Assembly: GCF_001746205.1 (NCBI RefSeq)
Contig: NZ_MDCO01000014.1
Location: forward strand, 48,398 to 109,723
Origin: Brachyspira hampsonii
GTDB taxonomy: Bacteria > Spirochaetota > Brachyspiria > Brachyspirales > Brachyspiraceae
Length of the DNA: 61,326 nucleotides
Direction: 5' to 3'
Shown: positions 49,520 to 57,760 of the stretch, piece after piece
Position numbering within the stretch: the stretch's first letter is position 1
Layout: each line of letters begins with the position of its first letter
Notes under the pieces: generated by a model
What the model was told of the DNA's origin: nothing
Seen by the model: the letters and a program-made list of their open reading frames with translations, nothing else
The model's database searches: none
Made by a program: the position numbers and the translations under genes

Positions 49520-49867
49520 ATGAATATAAAAAAAGTAAAAATAGAAATATATATACCAGAAGAATATACTCAAAAACTCAGAGAAGCCTTAAATGATATA
49601 GGGGCATTAGGGGTTGGAAATTATGATAATGTAATGTCTGTAACAAAAATTACAGGTTATTGGCGTCCTTTAGAAAATGCTAATCCATTTGATGGAAAAG
49701 TTAATGAGATATCAGAAGCTCCTGAAGATAAGGTAGAGTTTTCAACAGATGCCAAAAATATAGAAAATATTATAAAGGTTATGAAAGAAGTTCACCCTTA
49801 TGAAGAGCCTGTTATAAATATTATTCCGCTTTTAAATGATAGATTCGATTTAAATTTAAATTATTAA
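49520..49867 (+). CDS. Stand-alone NIF3-insert/CutA-like protein
   Basis: 115 residues with a ferredoxin-like alpha/beta pattern: VKIEIYIPEEYTQKLREAL, GVGNYDNVM, WRPLENANPF and a closing HPYEEPVINIIPL. These match the PII/CutA-like domain inserted in NIF3 (YqfO) proteins, here without the NIF3 catalytic halves. GGAG precedes the ATG; it follows a terminator and probably uses a promoter inside the preceding intergenic region. Role unknown, plausibly metal or small-ligand sensing. Confidence 0.75.
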   Translation: MNIKKVKIEIYIPEEYTQKLREALNDIGALGVGNYDNVMSVTKITGYWRPLENANPFDGKVNEISEAPEDKVEFSTDAKNIENIIKVMKEVHPYEEPVINIIPLLNDRFDLNLNY

Positions 49868-49889
49868 TTTATATTTATTAAATTAATAT

Positions 49890-50669
49890 TTATAATGAAA
49901 AAATATCTTTTATAATATAAACAAAATCATTCTTAGGAAATTTATTCAAGTTTATTACATACTCTATTGCATCAGCGAAATATAATTTATTATCACTAGG
50001 CAAATATGATACAGTGAATATTTGGGCATTACTGTTTAATAATTTTTCTTTAGTATATCCGTATTCTGACATTTCTATTAATCTGCTTGGTATATTATCA
50101 CCATAAAAAATAAAAACAGCATGATTATATAATTTAGCTTTTACTATTTTTTCTTTATCATTATCATCTTTTCTGAAAAGTTTTTGATTATCATCAACAT
50201 ATAAATCAAATATTTCATTTATCTCATTTTTTATATTATTAAGTACGGCCTCTCCGTCTTTATCAATATCAACTAAAAAGAAATAGTATGCATGTATTAT
50301 AATAGATTTTTTATTTTTTATAACATCAGCGTTTATGAAAACCCTTGAAGAGTTAATAGAATACATACTATAACCGAAATATTTTAATCTGTCTATTATA
50401 TTCTCTTTGCCTACTTTTTTGTTTACATTATGTTCCAATACAGAATTATTTTTTATGAATAATAATTTCCTTTTATTAATATTTGAGGCATCAATATAAA
50501 GGAATACCAAAGTTATTATTTCAAGTATTATTAGAATTACAGTTATATATATTTGATTATTATTATAAATTGAAAAGAAAATTAAGTTGGCAAACGCTAT
50601 GGCTATTACACCATAAACGCTTGCCCTTAATAACTCTTTTTTGAAGGAGAACAGCTTATTATTGTTCAT
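49890..50669 (-). CDS. Membrane-anchored protein next to the basal-body genes
   Basis: 259 residues: two membrane spans at about 14-35 and 38-58, then an acidic cytosolic domain of about 200 residues with no recognised motif. It lies 26 bp behind fliE on the same strand, so it is read in the flagellar operon; a role in rod assembly is possible but unproved. Confidence 0.6.
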   Translation of the reverse strand: MNNNKLFSFKKELLRASVYGVIAIAFANLIFFSIYNNNQIYITVILIILEIITLVFLYIDASNINKRKLLFIKNNSVLEHNVNKKVGKENIIDRLKYFGYSMYSINSSRVFINADVIKNKKSIIIHAYYFFLVDIDKDGEAVLNNIKNEINEIFDLYVDDNQKLFRKDDNDKEKIVKAKLYNHAVFIFYGDNIPSRLIEMSEYGYTKEKLLNSNAQIFTVSYLPSDNKLYFADAIEYVINLNKFPKNDFVYIIKDIFSL

Positions 50670-50695
50670 TATTACTAATTTATTTGATGAATTTA

Positions 50696-51064
50696 TTATC
50701 TATAAGTAGTTACTTCTTGATAAGCTCTAACCGCTCTGTCAATTACCGCCTTTGTAAAGCTAAGAGATAATTCAACTTCAGCAATAGCGTTCATCACATC
50801 GGATACATCAACCTGATCCGGTCTTATACCAGCCTGAACTATTATATTATCTCTGTCAACCTGCTTCTGATTAACAGCATCAATAGCATCGCTTAACATT
50901 GTACCAAAATTACTTATTAAATCATTGCTTGAACTTCTTCTTAACTGCTGAGCAGGTCCGTAATGTCTAGGATCTGTAGTTTTAAGTACAAATCCGTAAT
51001 TATCGCCGACATTTCCTGTTTTTGTACTAGCACTATAAGAATTCATCACATTATTAATATTCAT
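50696..51064 (-). CDS. fliE: Flagellar basal-body protein FliE
   Basis: 122 residues, joins the MS ring to the proximal rod in periplasmic flagella. C-terminal VDVSDVMNAIAEVELSLSFT followed by KAVIDRAVRAYQEV is the family signature. Third gene of flgB-flgC-fliE, 25 bp after flgC. Confidence 0.95.
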   Translation of the reverse strand: MNINNVMNSYSASTKTGNVGDNYGFVLKTTDPRHYGPAQQLRRSSSNDLISNFGTMLSDAIDAVNQKQVDRDNIIVQAGIRPDQVDVSDVMNAIAEVELSLSFTKAVIDRAVRAYQEVTTYR

Positions 51065-51089
51065 AAAATATCCTTATAATCATAAAAAA

Positions 51090-51551
51090 TTAATATCTAA
51101 TTATATTCAAAGCACTTCCAAACATAGTTTTAGCAGATTGAATCATAGTAGAATTAGCCTCATAAGCTCTTGAAGCCTCCATCATATCAACCATTTCTGT
51201 AACAGGATTAACATTAGGCATTTCTACATAACCTGCTTTTTCACCGTATTTAATAGCATCAGGGTGAGAAGGATCATATACAAATCTAGTTGCAGTTTCC
51301 ATATCCTTTTCTATGCTGAATACCCTTACGCCTGTACCAACATTAGGCTGCAAAGCCTCCGGTAAAAATGGACTTCTGTATTTGTTGCCGTCATCTCTAG
51401 GCTTGAATATTACTCTGCTTCTTCTAAAAGCTCCGCCTTCTGTTGTGCGTGTTGTATTAACATTTGCTATATTATCTGCTATAACATCAAGTCTAGTTCT
51501 TTGAGCTGTTAAACCGCTTCCTGATGTATTTATAATTGAAAATATTCCCAT
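51090..51551 (-). CDS. flgC: Flagellar basal-body rod protein FlgC
   Basis: 153 residues. N-terminal rod signature NTSGSGLTAQRTRLDVIADN and C-terminal VEMPNVNPVTEMVDMMEASR are both complete. Forms part of the proximal rod. Between flgB and fliE on the minus strand. Confidence 0.97.
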   Translation of the reverse strand: MGIFSIINTSGSGLTAQRTRLDVIADNIANVNTTRTTEGGAFRRSRVIFKPRDDGNKYRSPFLPEALQPNVGTGVRVFSIEKDMETATRFVYDPSHPDAIKYGEKAGYVEMPNVNPVTEMVDMMEASRAYEANSTMIQSAKTMFGSALNIIRY

Positions 51552-51586
51552 TTCTGTTACTCCTTCAAGAATTTAAGCAGTACAAA

Positions 51587-52015
51587 TCAAGCATTGCCTA
51601 TCATTCTTCTTATTTCTCTATACTGAGCATTTACTATTTGTGTAAACATTTGATATCTTAAAGTATTTTTAGCTTCTTCTGCCATTTCTTTATCTATATC
51701 AACATTATTTTTATCATTTCTATAGCTAGTATCATAATCTACTGTAATAGTAGGTGCAACCTGTTTATAATCCATAGGCATATTAAAAGGAAAATGTCTA
51801 GAATCTGTTCTTTTAGCTTCCATACCATTATAATTTTCACTATCTAAAGCTCTTGCAAGCTGATATTCAAAAGTTACATCGCTTCTTTTGAAATTTGGAG
51901 TAGATACATTTGCTATATTATCTGCTATAACCTCAGCTCTAAGTCCGTAAACATTTAAAAGCTTTTTTGCTACTGTCATAGTTTTAGCATAAGTTGTATC
52001 AGCAAACATATTCAT
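51587..52015 (-). CDS. flgB: Flagellar basal-body rod protein FlgB
   Basis: 142 residues. N-terminal LNVYGLRAEVIADNIANVST with NFKRSDVTFE and a C-terminal rod helix (LRYQMFTQIVNAQYREIRRM) are present. First rod gene of the operon; the TPR gene upstream (52137) may be transcribed ahead of it. Confidence 0.96.
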   Translation of the reverse strand: MNMFADTTYAKTMTVAKKLLNVYGLRAEVIADNIANVSTPNFKRSDVTFEYQLARALDSENYNGMEAKRTDSRHFPFNMPMDYKQVAPTITVDYDTSYRNDKNNVDIDKEMAEEAKNTLRYQMFTQIVNAQYREIRRMIGNA

Positions 52016-52136
52016 AGTTATAACCTCTAAATTATAAAATTATACTTATAAATATTGTCGGTTTAATGAAAAACTGCTTTAATATTTTTTTAGGATTATA
52101 TTATGTAAATTATGATAAAATTTTATATGCACTACT

Positions 52137-53213
52137 TTACTTGAGATATAAGCTATTCATAACTTCTTTAGCAAATGATATTAAATGACTGCTTACTGTA
52201 ACAGTTGATGATATTGTAAGTATTATAGACTCTTCTCCCTTACCAACTACCGATATAGCATTAAAGAAATCATTATTATTTATCTTTGAAATGAATATAT
52301 ACTCTGCAAATAAATCATTATATTCTTCTCTTTGCTTTATGGATATAGGAGTAATTATAGAGTAAAGCTCCCCTCTCCTAATTCTAAATCCGTCAAAAAG
52401 CTCTTTTATAGCAGCTTCATCATATTTTTTATCACTATAGCTGATTATTATTGATATTCTATTATCAGGACTTTCTATTTTTAATACTGCTCCGTCTATA
52501 GAGGCATTAAAATTCTCAGGAACAAGCAAATTAAATCTATCAGGATTAGCCTGTATTGCCGTTAATTTTCCTATTTCAAACTTTGAATTATTTATTAAAT
52601 ATTTTATATTATTTATTCTGTTTATAATATTTTGGTCATTTTTATTTATAGTTAATGCCCTGTCCAAAATATTCAAAGCATCATCATATTTATATAATGC
52701 CCTATAAGCTACAGACATATTAATCATAGATAAAACATCTTCATTATCTATTGATATGGCTTTTTTATATTTTTCTATAGCATCATTATGTTTTCCTTCC
52801 ATAGAAAGCAAAATTCCATACTGTCCGTAAACACTTGAATCAGCATTTCCTAAAGATATCAATTTTTCTATAACATTCTTTGCTTCTTCATATTCATAAG
52901 TGCTTATAAGAGCCTCTATCTTATTTTCAAGCAAATCCTTATCATCTTTGATAAAATTAAGAGCATTATTAATAAGTTCTATTACAGACTTGAAATCATT
53001 TTCTTCATAGTATATATCAATTAAAACTAAATATCCGTATTTGTATTTATTATCTTTTTTTATCAATTCTAAAGCTAGCTTTTTAGCATAAGAAATATTA
53101 TTTATATCTATCAAATTATTTATCTTTTCTATTACAATATCATTACTTTCTTTTATAATCTCTTTAATTTCATCATCAGCATTAATATTATTTATACTTT
53201 CGCTAGCTAGCAT
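52137..53213 (-). CDS. TPR-repeat protein
   Basis: 358 residues with four or five tetratricopeptide repeats at about 30-210 (GYLVLIDIYYEENDFKSVIE, SVYGQYGILLSMEGKHNDAI, LSMINMSVAYRALYKYDDAL). A C-terminal domain of about 150 residues is predominantly beta and unrecognised. Its ribosome site GGAGA lies in the last codons of the HAD gene, so the two are translationally coupled. Scaffold or assembly role likely; context hints at envelope or flagellum. Confidence 0.8.
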   Translation of the reverse strand: MLASESINNINADDEIKEIIKESNDIVIEKINNLIDINNISYAKKLALELIKKDNKYKYGYLVLIDIYYEENDFKSVIELINNALNFIKDDKDLLENKIEALISTYEYEEAKNVIEKLISLGNADSSVYGQYGILLSMEGKHNDAIEKYKKAISIDNEDVLSMINMSVAYRALYKYDDALNILDRALTINKNDQNIINRINNIKYLINNSKFEIGKLTAIQANPDRFNLLVPENFNASIDGAVLKIESPDNRISIIISYSDKKYDEAAIKELFDGFRIRRGELYSIITPISIKQREEYNDLFAEYIFISKINNNDFFNAISVVGKGEESIILTISSTVTVSSHLISFAKEVMNSLYLK

Positions 53214-53217
53214 AATT

Positions 53218-53877
53218 TTATCTCCAATTAACTATAGTAAAGCCTTTATCTTTATTTTTTAAAGCATACTCTTTTAATCTCTTATCAGGATTAACGCATA
53301 CTTTAGTGTCGGCAAAATTAAAAAGAGGTAAATCACTTATAGAATCACTATATGCTATATTTTTATTGCTATGATGCGGAAAAAAATGCTCGGTAAATAA
53401 TCTGTATCTTTTAGCAGCACCATAACAATTCTTACCGTACATATATCCTGTATATTTTCCTCTGAAAGTCCATAATTCAGTTCCCATACATCTGTCAAAG
53501 CCTAAATTTGATGCTATATACTTAGCATAAATTTCAAAACTTGCTGTAACCATAATTAATGTATAACCCTGTTTTTTTAATTTATTTATCTCTTCTAAAG
53601 CATCTTTATAGTATAATTTTGGTACAATCTTATCAGCAAACTCTTTGCCTATCTTATCCCCAAATTCTATATCTATATTTTTGAATATATGTGCTATTCT
53701 ATATTTCATGCTTTCATTATTTATTATCTTTAAACAAAATAATAAAAAATAAGGCATCAAAGCTATATAATGTATTATACTTGAAGGATTCTTTTTCAAA
53801 TAGAATATCATAAATGGAAATATAGAATCTTTATTTAATATAGTTTTATCCAAATCAAAATAAGCAACTCTCATCAT
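53218..53877 (-). CDS. HAD-IB family phosphatase
   Basis: 219 residues with HAD motifs: FDLDKTIL (nucleophile Asp and acid Asp), MVTASFE (motif II), and a terminal YSDSISDLPLF (motif IV) with a preceding K. This is the SerB/PSP-like HAD-IB subgroup, substrate unknown (phosphoserine-type or an envelope metabolite). The gene starts with two in-frame ATG codons, neither with a clear ribosome site, and is followed after 4 bp by the TPR gene. Confidence 0.85.
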   Translation of the reverse strand: MMRVAYFDLDKTILNKDSIFPFMIFYLKKNPSSIIHYIALMPYFLLFCLKIINNESMKYRIAHIFKNIDIEFGDKIGKEFADKIVPKLYYKDALEEINKLKKQGYTLIMVTASFEIYAKYIASNLGFDRCMGTELWTFRGKYTGYMYGKNCYGAAKRYRLFTEHFFPHHSNKNIAYSDSISDLPLFNFADTKVCVNPDKRLKEYALKNKDKGFTIVNWR

Positions 53878-53971
53878 AAAGTTTATTCTACTACAAAAAA
53901 ATCATTTGTCAAAGGAATTTTATAATTTTAAACTGCAATTAATAAAAAAATTATGTAAACTAAAAAATCAC

Positions 53972-54000
53972 TTGACTATAAATAAAAAATTTAATATTAT
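53972..54000 (+). promoter_or_regulatory. Promoter of def
   Basis: TTGACT (53972-53977), 17-base spacer, TATTAT (53995-54000), followed by GGAG before the ATG at 54070. Confidence 0.5.
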
Positions 54001-54069
54001 ATATTAGATTTAATATTAATTAATAATAATTGTAAATAACTTTATAAATAGATAATTTTAGGAGATAAT

Positions 54070-54633
54070 ATGCTAAGAAAATTAGTAATATACGGAGATG
54101 AAAGACTGCAGAAAGTATCAGAAAAGATAGAAAAAATAGATGATGAAATACTCACTTTAATAGATGATATGTTTGAGACTATGTATAAAGAGAAAGGTGT
54201 AGGACTTGCTGCGGTTCAGATAGGAATATTAAAAAGACTTATAGTTATATCTGTGCCTGATTTAGATGATGAAACAAAGCCTGATTTTAAGTTGGCTTTA
54301 ATAAATCCGGAAATAATATGGCATGGAGAAGAAAAAGAAATTTTAGAGGAAGGATGTCTTTCATTTCCTGAAATAAGAGATGATGTTGCTAGGTACACTC
54401 AAATTAAAGTTAAATATTTGGATAAAGAAGGAAATGAACAGATACTAGATGCTGAAAATTACATAGCTAAAGTGCTTCAGCATGAAATAGATCATACTAA
54501 TGGAATATCATTTATAGACAGATTAGAATCATATCAAAAAAGAAGATTGAAAAGAGAATTAAAAGAACTTAGAAATAATACTGTTAGAGAAATAAAAAAA
54601 ATACAAAATAGAGAAATATTAAAAAATAGCTGA
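54070..54633 (+). CDS. def: Peptide deformylase
   Basis: Removes the N-formyl group from new proteins; metalloenzyme of 187 residues. The three motifs are GVGLAAVQIG, EEGCLSFP with metal ligand Cys96, and QHEIDHTNG with His138, Glu139 and His142. GGAG lies five bases before the ATG. It is followed 6 bp later by a HAD phosphatase, so they form an operon. No fmt gene is seen here. Confidence 0.98.
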   Translation: MLRKLVIYGDERLQKVSEKIEKIDDEILTLIDDMFETMYKEKGVGLAAVQIGILKRLIVISVPDLDDETKPDFKLALINPEIIWHGEEKEILEEGCLSFPEIRDDVARYTQIKVKYLDKEGNEQILDAENYIAKVLQHEIDHTNGISFIDRLESYQKRRLKRELKELRNNTVREIKKIQNREILKNS

Positions 54634-54639
54634 TTAATT

Positions 54640-55308
54640 ATGATAAAAAATATAATATTCGATTTAGACGGAACTTTAGCAGATTCTATATCAGACATAT
54701 ATAATTGTGTTAATGCATCTTTGAAACATTTTAACTTAAAAACAATATCAATTGAAGATACTCATAAGTTTGTTGGAAATGGGGCAAAACTTCTTATCAA
54801 AAGAGCTGTTAATAAATACAATCATGATGAGAAAATCGAAGAAGAAGTATATAAATACTATATAAAATACTATGAAGAACATTGTGTAGACAGCACTAAA
54901 GCATATAATGGAGTTTATGAAACTTTAGAATTATTATATAATCATAATATTAATATGTTTGTTATAAGCAATAAACCTAATAAAATGGCAATAAAAACCG
55001 TAGAGAAATTAAATATACTAAAATATTTCAAAGCAGTTATAGGAGATGGTATTTATGCATATAGGAAACCTGATCCAAATATATGGTACAGTTTGAAAAA
55101 AGAGTATAACCTAATAGAAGATGAAACAGTCATGATTGGAGATGGAATACCAGATTATGAATTTGCATGCAATTCAAGTATAAAATGTTTGCTAGTATTA
55201 TACGGAATAACAGATAAAAACATTTTGTTAGAATTAAAAAACAATTATTATTTAAATTCGTTCAATGAGATTGCCGATTATATAATTAATAAAAAAATTT
55301 TAATTTAA
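54640..55308 (+). CDS. gph: HAD phosphatase, phosphoglycolate-phosphatase-like
   Basis: 222 residues: FDLDGTLADS (motif I with both Asp), VISNKPNKMA (motif II), GDGIPDYEFA (motif IV), helical cap domain between. Gph-like proteins clear 2-phosphoglycolate; related enzymes act on other small phosphates, so the exact substrate is provisional. Six base pairs after def, ATG overlapping the deformylase tail region, so co-translation is likely. Confidence 0.85.
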   Translation: MIKNIIFDLDGTLADSISDIYNCVNASLKHFNLKTISIEDTHKFVGNGAKLLIKRAVNKYNHDEKIEEEVYKYYIKYYEEHCVDSTKAYNGVYETLELLYNHNINMFVISNKPNKMAIKTVEKLNILKYFKAVIGDGIYAYRKPDPNIWYSLKKEYNLIEDETVMIGDGIPDYEFACNSSIKCLLVLYGITDKNILLELKNNYYLNSFNEIADYIINKKILI

Positions 55309-55321
55309 AAAAATTATATAC

Positions 55322-55350
55322 TTGACAATACTATAAAATATTTGTATATT
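55322..55350 (+). promoter_or_regulatory. Promoter of the M23 peptidase gene
   Basis: TTGACA (55322-55327), 17-base spacer, TATATT (55345-55350), 50 bp before the ATG at 55404. Confidence 0.7.
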
Positions 55351-55403
55351 AGAATGGATTATTTATTAGTAATTAAAGTAAGTATTAATTTAACAGTAAA
55401 AAT

Positions 55404-56642
55404 ATGAACAATAACAAATTTAAGTACACTAAAATTCGAAAAAATAATAATATTTTTTCTAAAATAGAAGATATTTTATTTAAAATCAAATCTCAATTTA
55501 CTAAATCAAATAGTATTCAAAGAATAAGAACAACTTATGTACATTCTACAAGATATACAGGTAAAAAAAATAATATTTTCTTATCAATAATCAAAAAATT
55601 TTCACTAGCTGCAGCATCGCTATCATTATTTATAATTTTATCTAACTTTTTAATAATGAATATACGCCATACTTCCAATGCGGCAATTCTTCCTAAAGAT
55701 AAAATGCCTACTAGTGCTGCGTATTCTAAAGTATTAGATGAAATATCTCCTGAAGAAGTGAGCTATAATACCTCAAGTATATCTGAAGTTCCTACTGTAA
55801 CATCAGCAGCAACTTTAGAAAATGCTACAGATATATTTTATAACTATATAACCTCCGATAACACCTTAGTTGGAGACGGAACTATAGGAATGAAATATGA
55901 TGAGTATATAATAGAAGAGGGAGATAATCTTACAGTAATATCAAAAAAAATAGGCGTTAATTTGGATACATTAGTAAGTGTCAATAAGATGAGCAATGCC
56001 AATAGATTAAGACCAGGACAAAAAATTGTTATACCTAATCGTAATGGGTTATTATATACAGTAAAAAAAGATGAATCTCTAGAAGATATTGCTGAAAGAT
56101 ATGATGTATCATTAAATAGAGTTCTTTCCTTTAATAAAATAAGTGATCCTAATGATATTGAAGAGGGAGAAGATATATTTTTACCAGGAGCTAAATATAC
56201 ATTAGATGAAAGAATTGATAAATTTGGTCAAATGTTTAGTCTCCCTACAACTATAACTAGAATAAGCAGCGTATTTGGATATAGAGTTCACCCTATAACA
56301 GGAGTTAGAACCAAACATATGGGTGTTGATATACCTGGAAGGCTTAATACTCCTGTATATGCCGCAAGAAAAGGAAAGGTAATATTTGCAGGATACAGCG
56401 GCGGTTATGGTAACTTGGTAATAGTTCGTCATGATAAAGGATATACAACATATTACGGACACCTTAACTCTATAACTACAAGAGCAGGTGCTACTGTAGG
56501 TGTTGGTGTCATGATAGGAAGAATGGGAAGTACAGGAAGATCTACAGGAAGCCATTTGCATTTTGAAGTTAGAAGAAATGGTGTGGCACTTAATCCTGCT
56601 GACTTTATACCTATAAAGAAATTCCTAAGAGGAAGAAGATAA
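55404..56642 (+). CDS. LysM and M23 peptidoglycan endopeptidase
   Basis: 412 residues in the periplasm, anchored by one membrane span (about 66-88). Two LysM domains (about 172-216 and 219-263: EEGDNLTVISKKIGVNLDTL, KKDESLEDIAERYDVSLNRV) bind glycan chains. The M23 zinc-peptidase core (about 297-400) has KHMGVDIPG and SHLHFEVRRNG with zinc-ligand His, Asp and His. Cuts peptide cross-links during wall growth or division; could also be a regulator of an amidase if inactive, but the residues look intact. No clear ribosome site. Confidence 0.93.
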   Translation: MNNNKFKYTKIRKNNNIFSKIEDILFKIKSQFTKSNSIQRIRTTYVHSTRYTGKKNNIFLSIIKKFSLAAASLSLFIILSNFLIMNIRHTSNAAILPKDKMPTSAAYSKVLDEISPEEVSYNTSSISEVPTVTSAATLENATDIFYNYITSDNTLVGDGTIGMKYDEYIIEEGDNLTVISKKIGVNLDTLVSVNKMSNANRLRPGQKIVIPNRNGLLYTVKKDESLEDIAERYDVSLNRVLSFNKISDPNDIEEGEDIFLPGAKYTLDERIDKFGQMFSLPTTITRISSVFGYRVHPITGVRTKHMGVDIPGRLNTPVYAARKGKVIFAGYSGGYGNLVIVRHDKGYTTYYGHLNSITTRAGATVGVGVMIGRMGSTGRSTGSHLHFEVRRNGVALNPADFIPIKKFLRGRR

Positions 56643-56666
56643 AAACTATTAATATTAAAATCAATT

Positions 56667-56700
56667 AGAGGGATTCTTTTTAAGAGTCCCTCTATTTTTT
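56667..56700 (+). terminator. Terminator of the M23 peptidase gene
   Basis: TAGAGGGA (56667-56674) pairs with TCCCTCTA (56688-56695), followed by a T-run. Confidence 0.9.
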
Positions 56701-56740
56701 TAATATTTATACAATTTAATATATTTTTATTATATTACTA

Positions 56741-56768
56741 TTTACAATTATATTTATTTTTGTATAAT
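56741..56768 (+). promoter_or_regulatory. Promoter immediately before the GGDEF gene
   Basis: TTTACA (56741-56746), 16-base spacer, TATAAT (56763-56768). The expected transcription start is about 56775, only three bases before the ATG at 56778. Confidence 0.55.
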
Positions 56769-56777
56769 ATTTTTATT

Positions 56778-57605
56778 ATGAATGATATTATTAAAGTAAT
56801 AAACATATTAAATGAAATACCAGAACCATTTTCTGTAGATGGGATAATAAAAACTTTTGAAGCTAGTTCTAAAGATTTTATAAAAAGTTTTGCAATATAT
56901 TTTCATAAAGATAATACGGCAGAATCAAGATTATGGTATGTATCAGAAAATAAATTGGTTATAAATGAAAAAGAAAACAATAGAGAATATATCTTATCTG
57001 CAAGAGGAAATAGATTCGGTTCTATAATAATAAATACTAATAAAAACAAAAATGAAATATTAATACTTATTAATTACCTTTCAATAATACTATATAGTGA
57101 AAAATTATCATTTTTAGCAAACAGAGATAAACTTACAGGTCTATACAATAGAGGATATATTATTAAATATCTTCAAGAAAAAGAAACTTCAGATGAAATA
57201 TATTCTATAGTAATAATAGATTTAGACAAATTCAAGCATTATAATGATACTTATGGTCATAATATAGGAGACCATGTATTAAAATTAGCCTCAAAAGTGA
57301 TGAAGGATTCTTTAAAAAGCATAGAAAATAAATCTGTACTTGCAAGATATGGCGGAGAAGAATTTATCGTCGTATTTGATATACAGAATAAAAATGAACT
57401 TTTTAATGCTATGGAAAAAATAAGAAAATTCATTACAGAAACTGATTTTTCTACAGAGGAATATTCTCTTAAAGCAACAGCTTCTTTAGGCGGAGCAATA
57501 AAAGAAAAAAACGCATCATTAAGAACATTTATAAATAAAGCAGATCAATCGCTTTATAATGCTAAAGAAACCGGAAGAAATAAGTCTGTGATATTAGATT
57601 TATAA
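56778..57605 (+). CDS. Diguanylate cyclase (GGDEF protein)
   Basis: 275 residues, cytosolic. An N-terminal unknown sensor-like region (1-110) precedes a GGDEF domain (about 112-275): RDKLTGLYNRGYI start, VIIDLDKFKHYND (metal-binding Asp), and active-site GGEEF at about 192-196. Makes cyclic di-GMP. There is no RxxD inhibitory (I-)site before GGEEF (ENKS precedes RYGG), so product inhibition should be absent. The TATAAT 10 bp before the ATG and the missing ribosome site suggest an almost leaderless message; a TTG at 56760 in frame would fall before the likely transcription start. Confidence 0.93.
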   Translation: MNDIIKVINILNEIPEPFSVDGIIKTFEASSKDFIKSFAIYFHKDNTAESRLWYVSENKLVINEKENNREYILSARGNRFGSIIINTNKNKNEILILINYLSIILYSEKLSFLANRDKLTGLYNRGYIIKYLQEKETSDEIYSIVIIDLDKFKHYNDTYGHNIGDHVLKLASKVMKDSLKSIENKSVLARYGGEEFIVVFDIQNKNELFNAMEKIRKFITETDFSTEEYSLKATASLGGAIKEKNASLRTFINKADQSLYNAKETGRNKSVILDL

Positions 57606-57645
57606 ATGATACTAAGAAGCAATAATTTCAAAGTTAATAAAAAGT

Positions 57646-57687
57646 CACTTTTATTTAGCTTTAATAAAATAAAGCTAAATAAAAGTG
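57646..57687. repeat. Perfect 18-bp inverted repeat
   Basis: CACTTTTATTTAGCTTTA (57646-57663), six-base loop, exact complement (57670-57687). GGGAG follows instead of a T-run. It lies between the converging GGDEF and antiporter genes and could act as a factor-dependent terminator or RNA-stabilising hairpin for both strands. Confidence 0.65.
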
Positions 57688-57760
57688 GGAGATTATTTAT
57701 GAAAAATACTATATATTATAACCATTCATACATAGTATGGTAAAAAATAAAATGAAAAAT

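Noticed and set aside
57699-57743. 14-codon frame with GGGAG in front, after the 18-bp hairpin
   Set aside because: Too short and low-complexity to claim as a gene; kept only as a curiosity.
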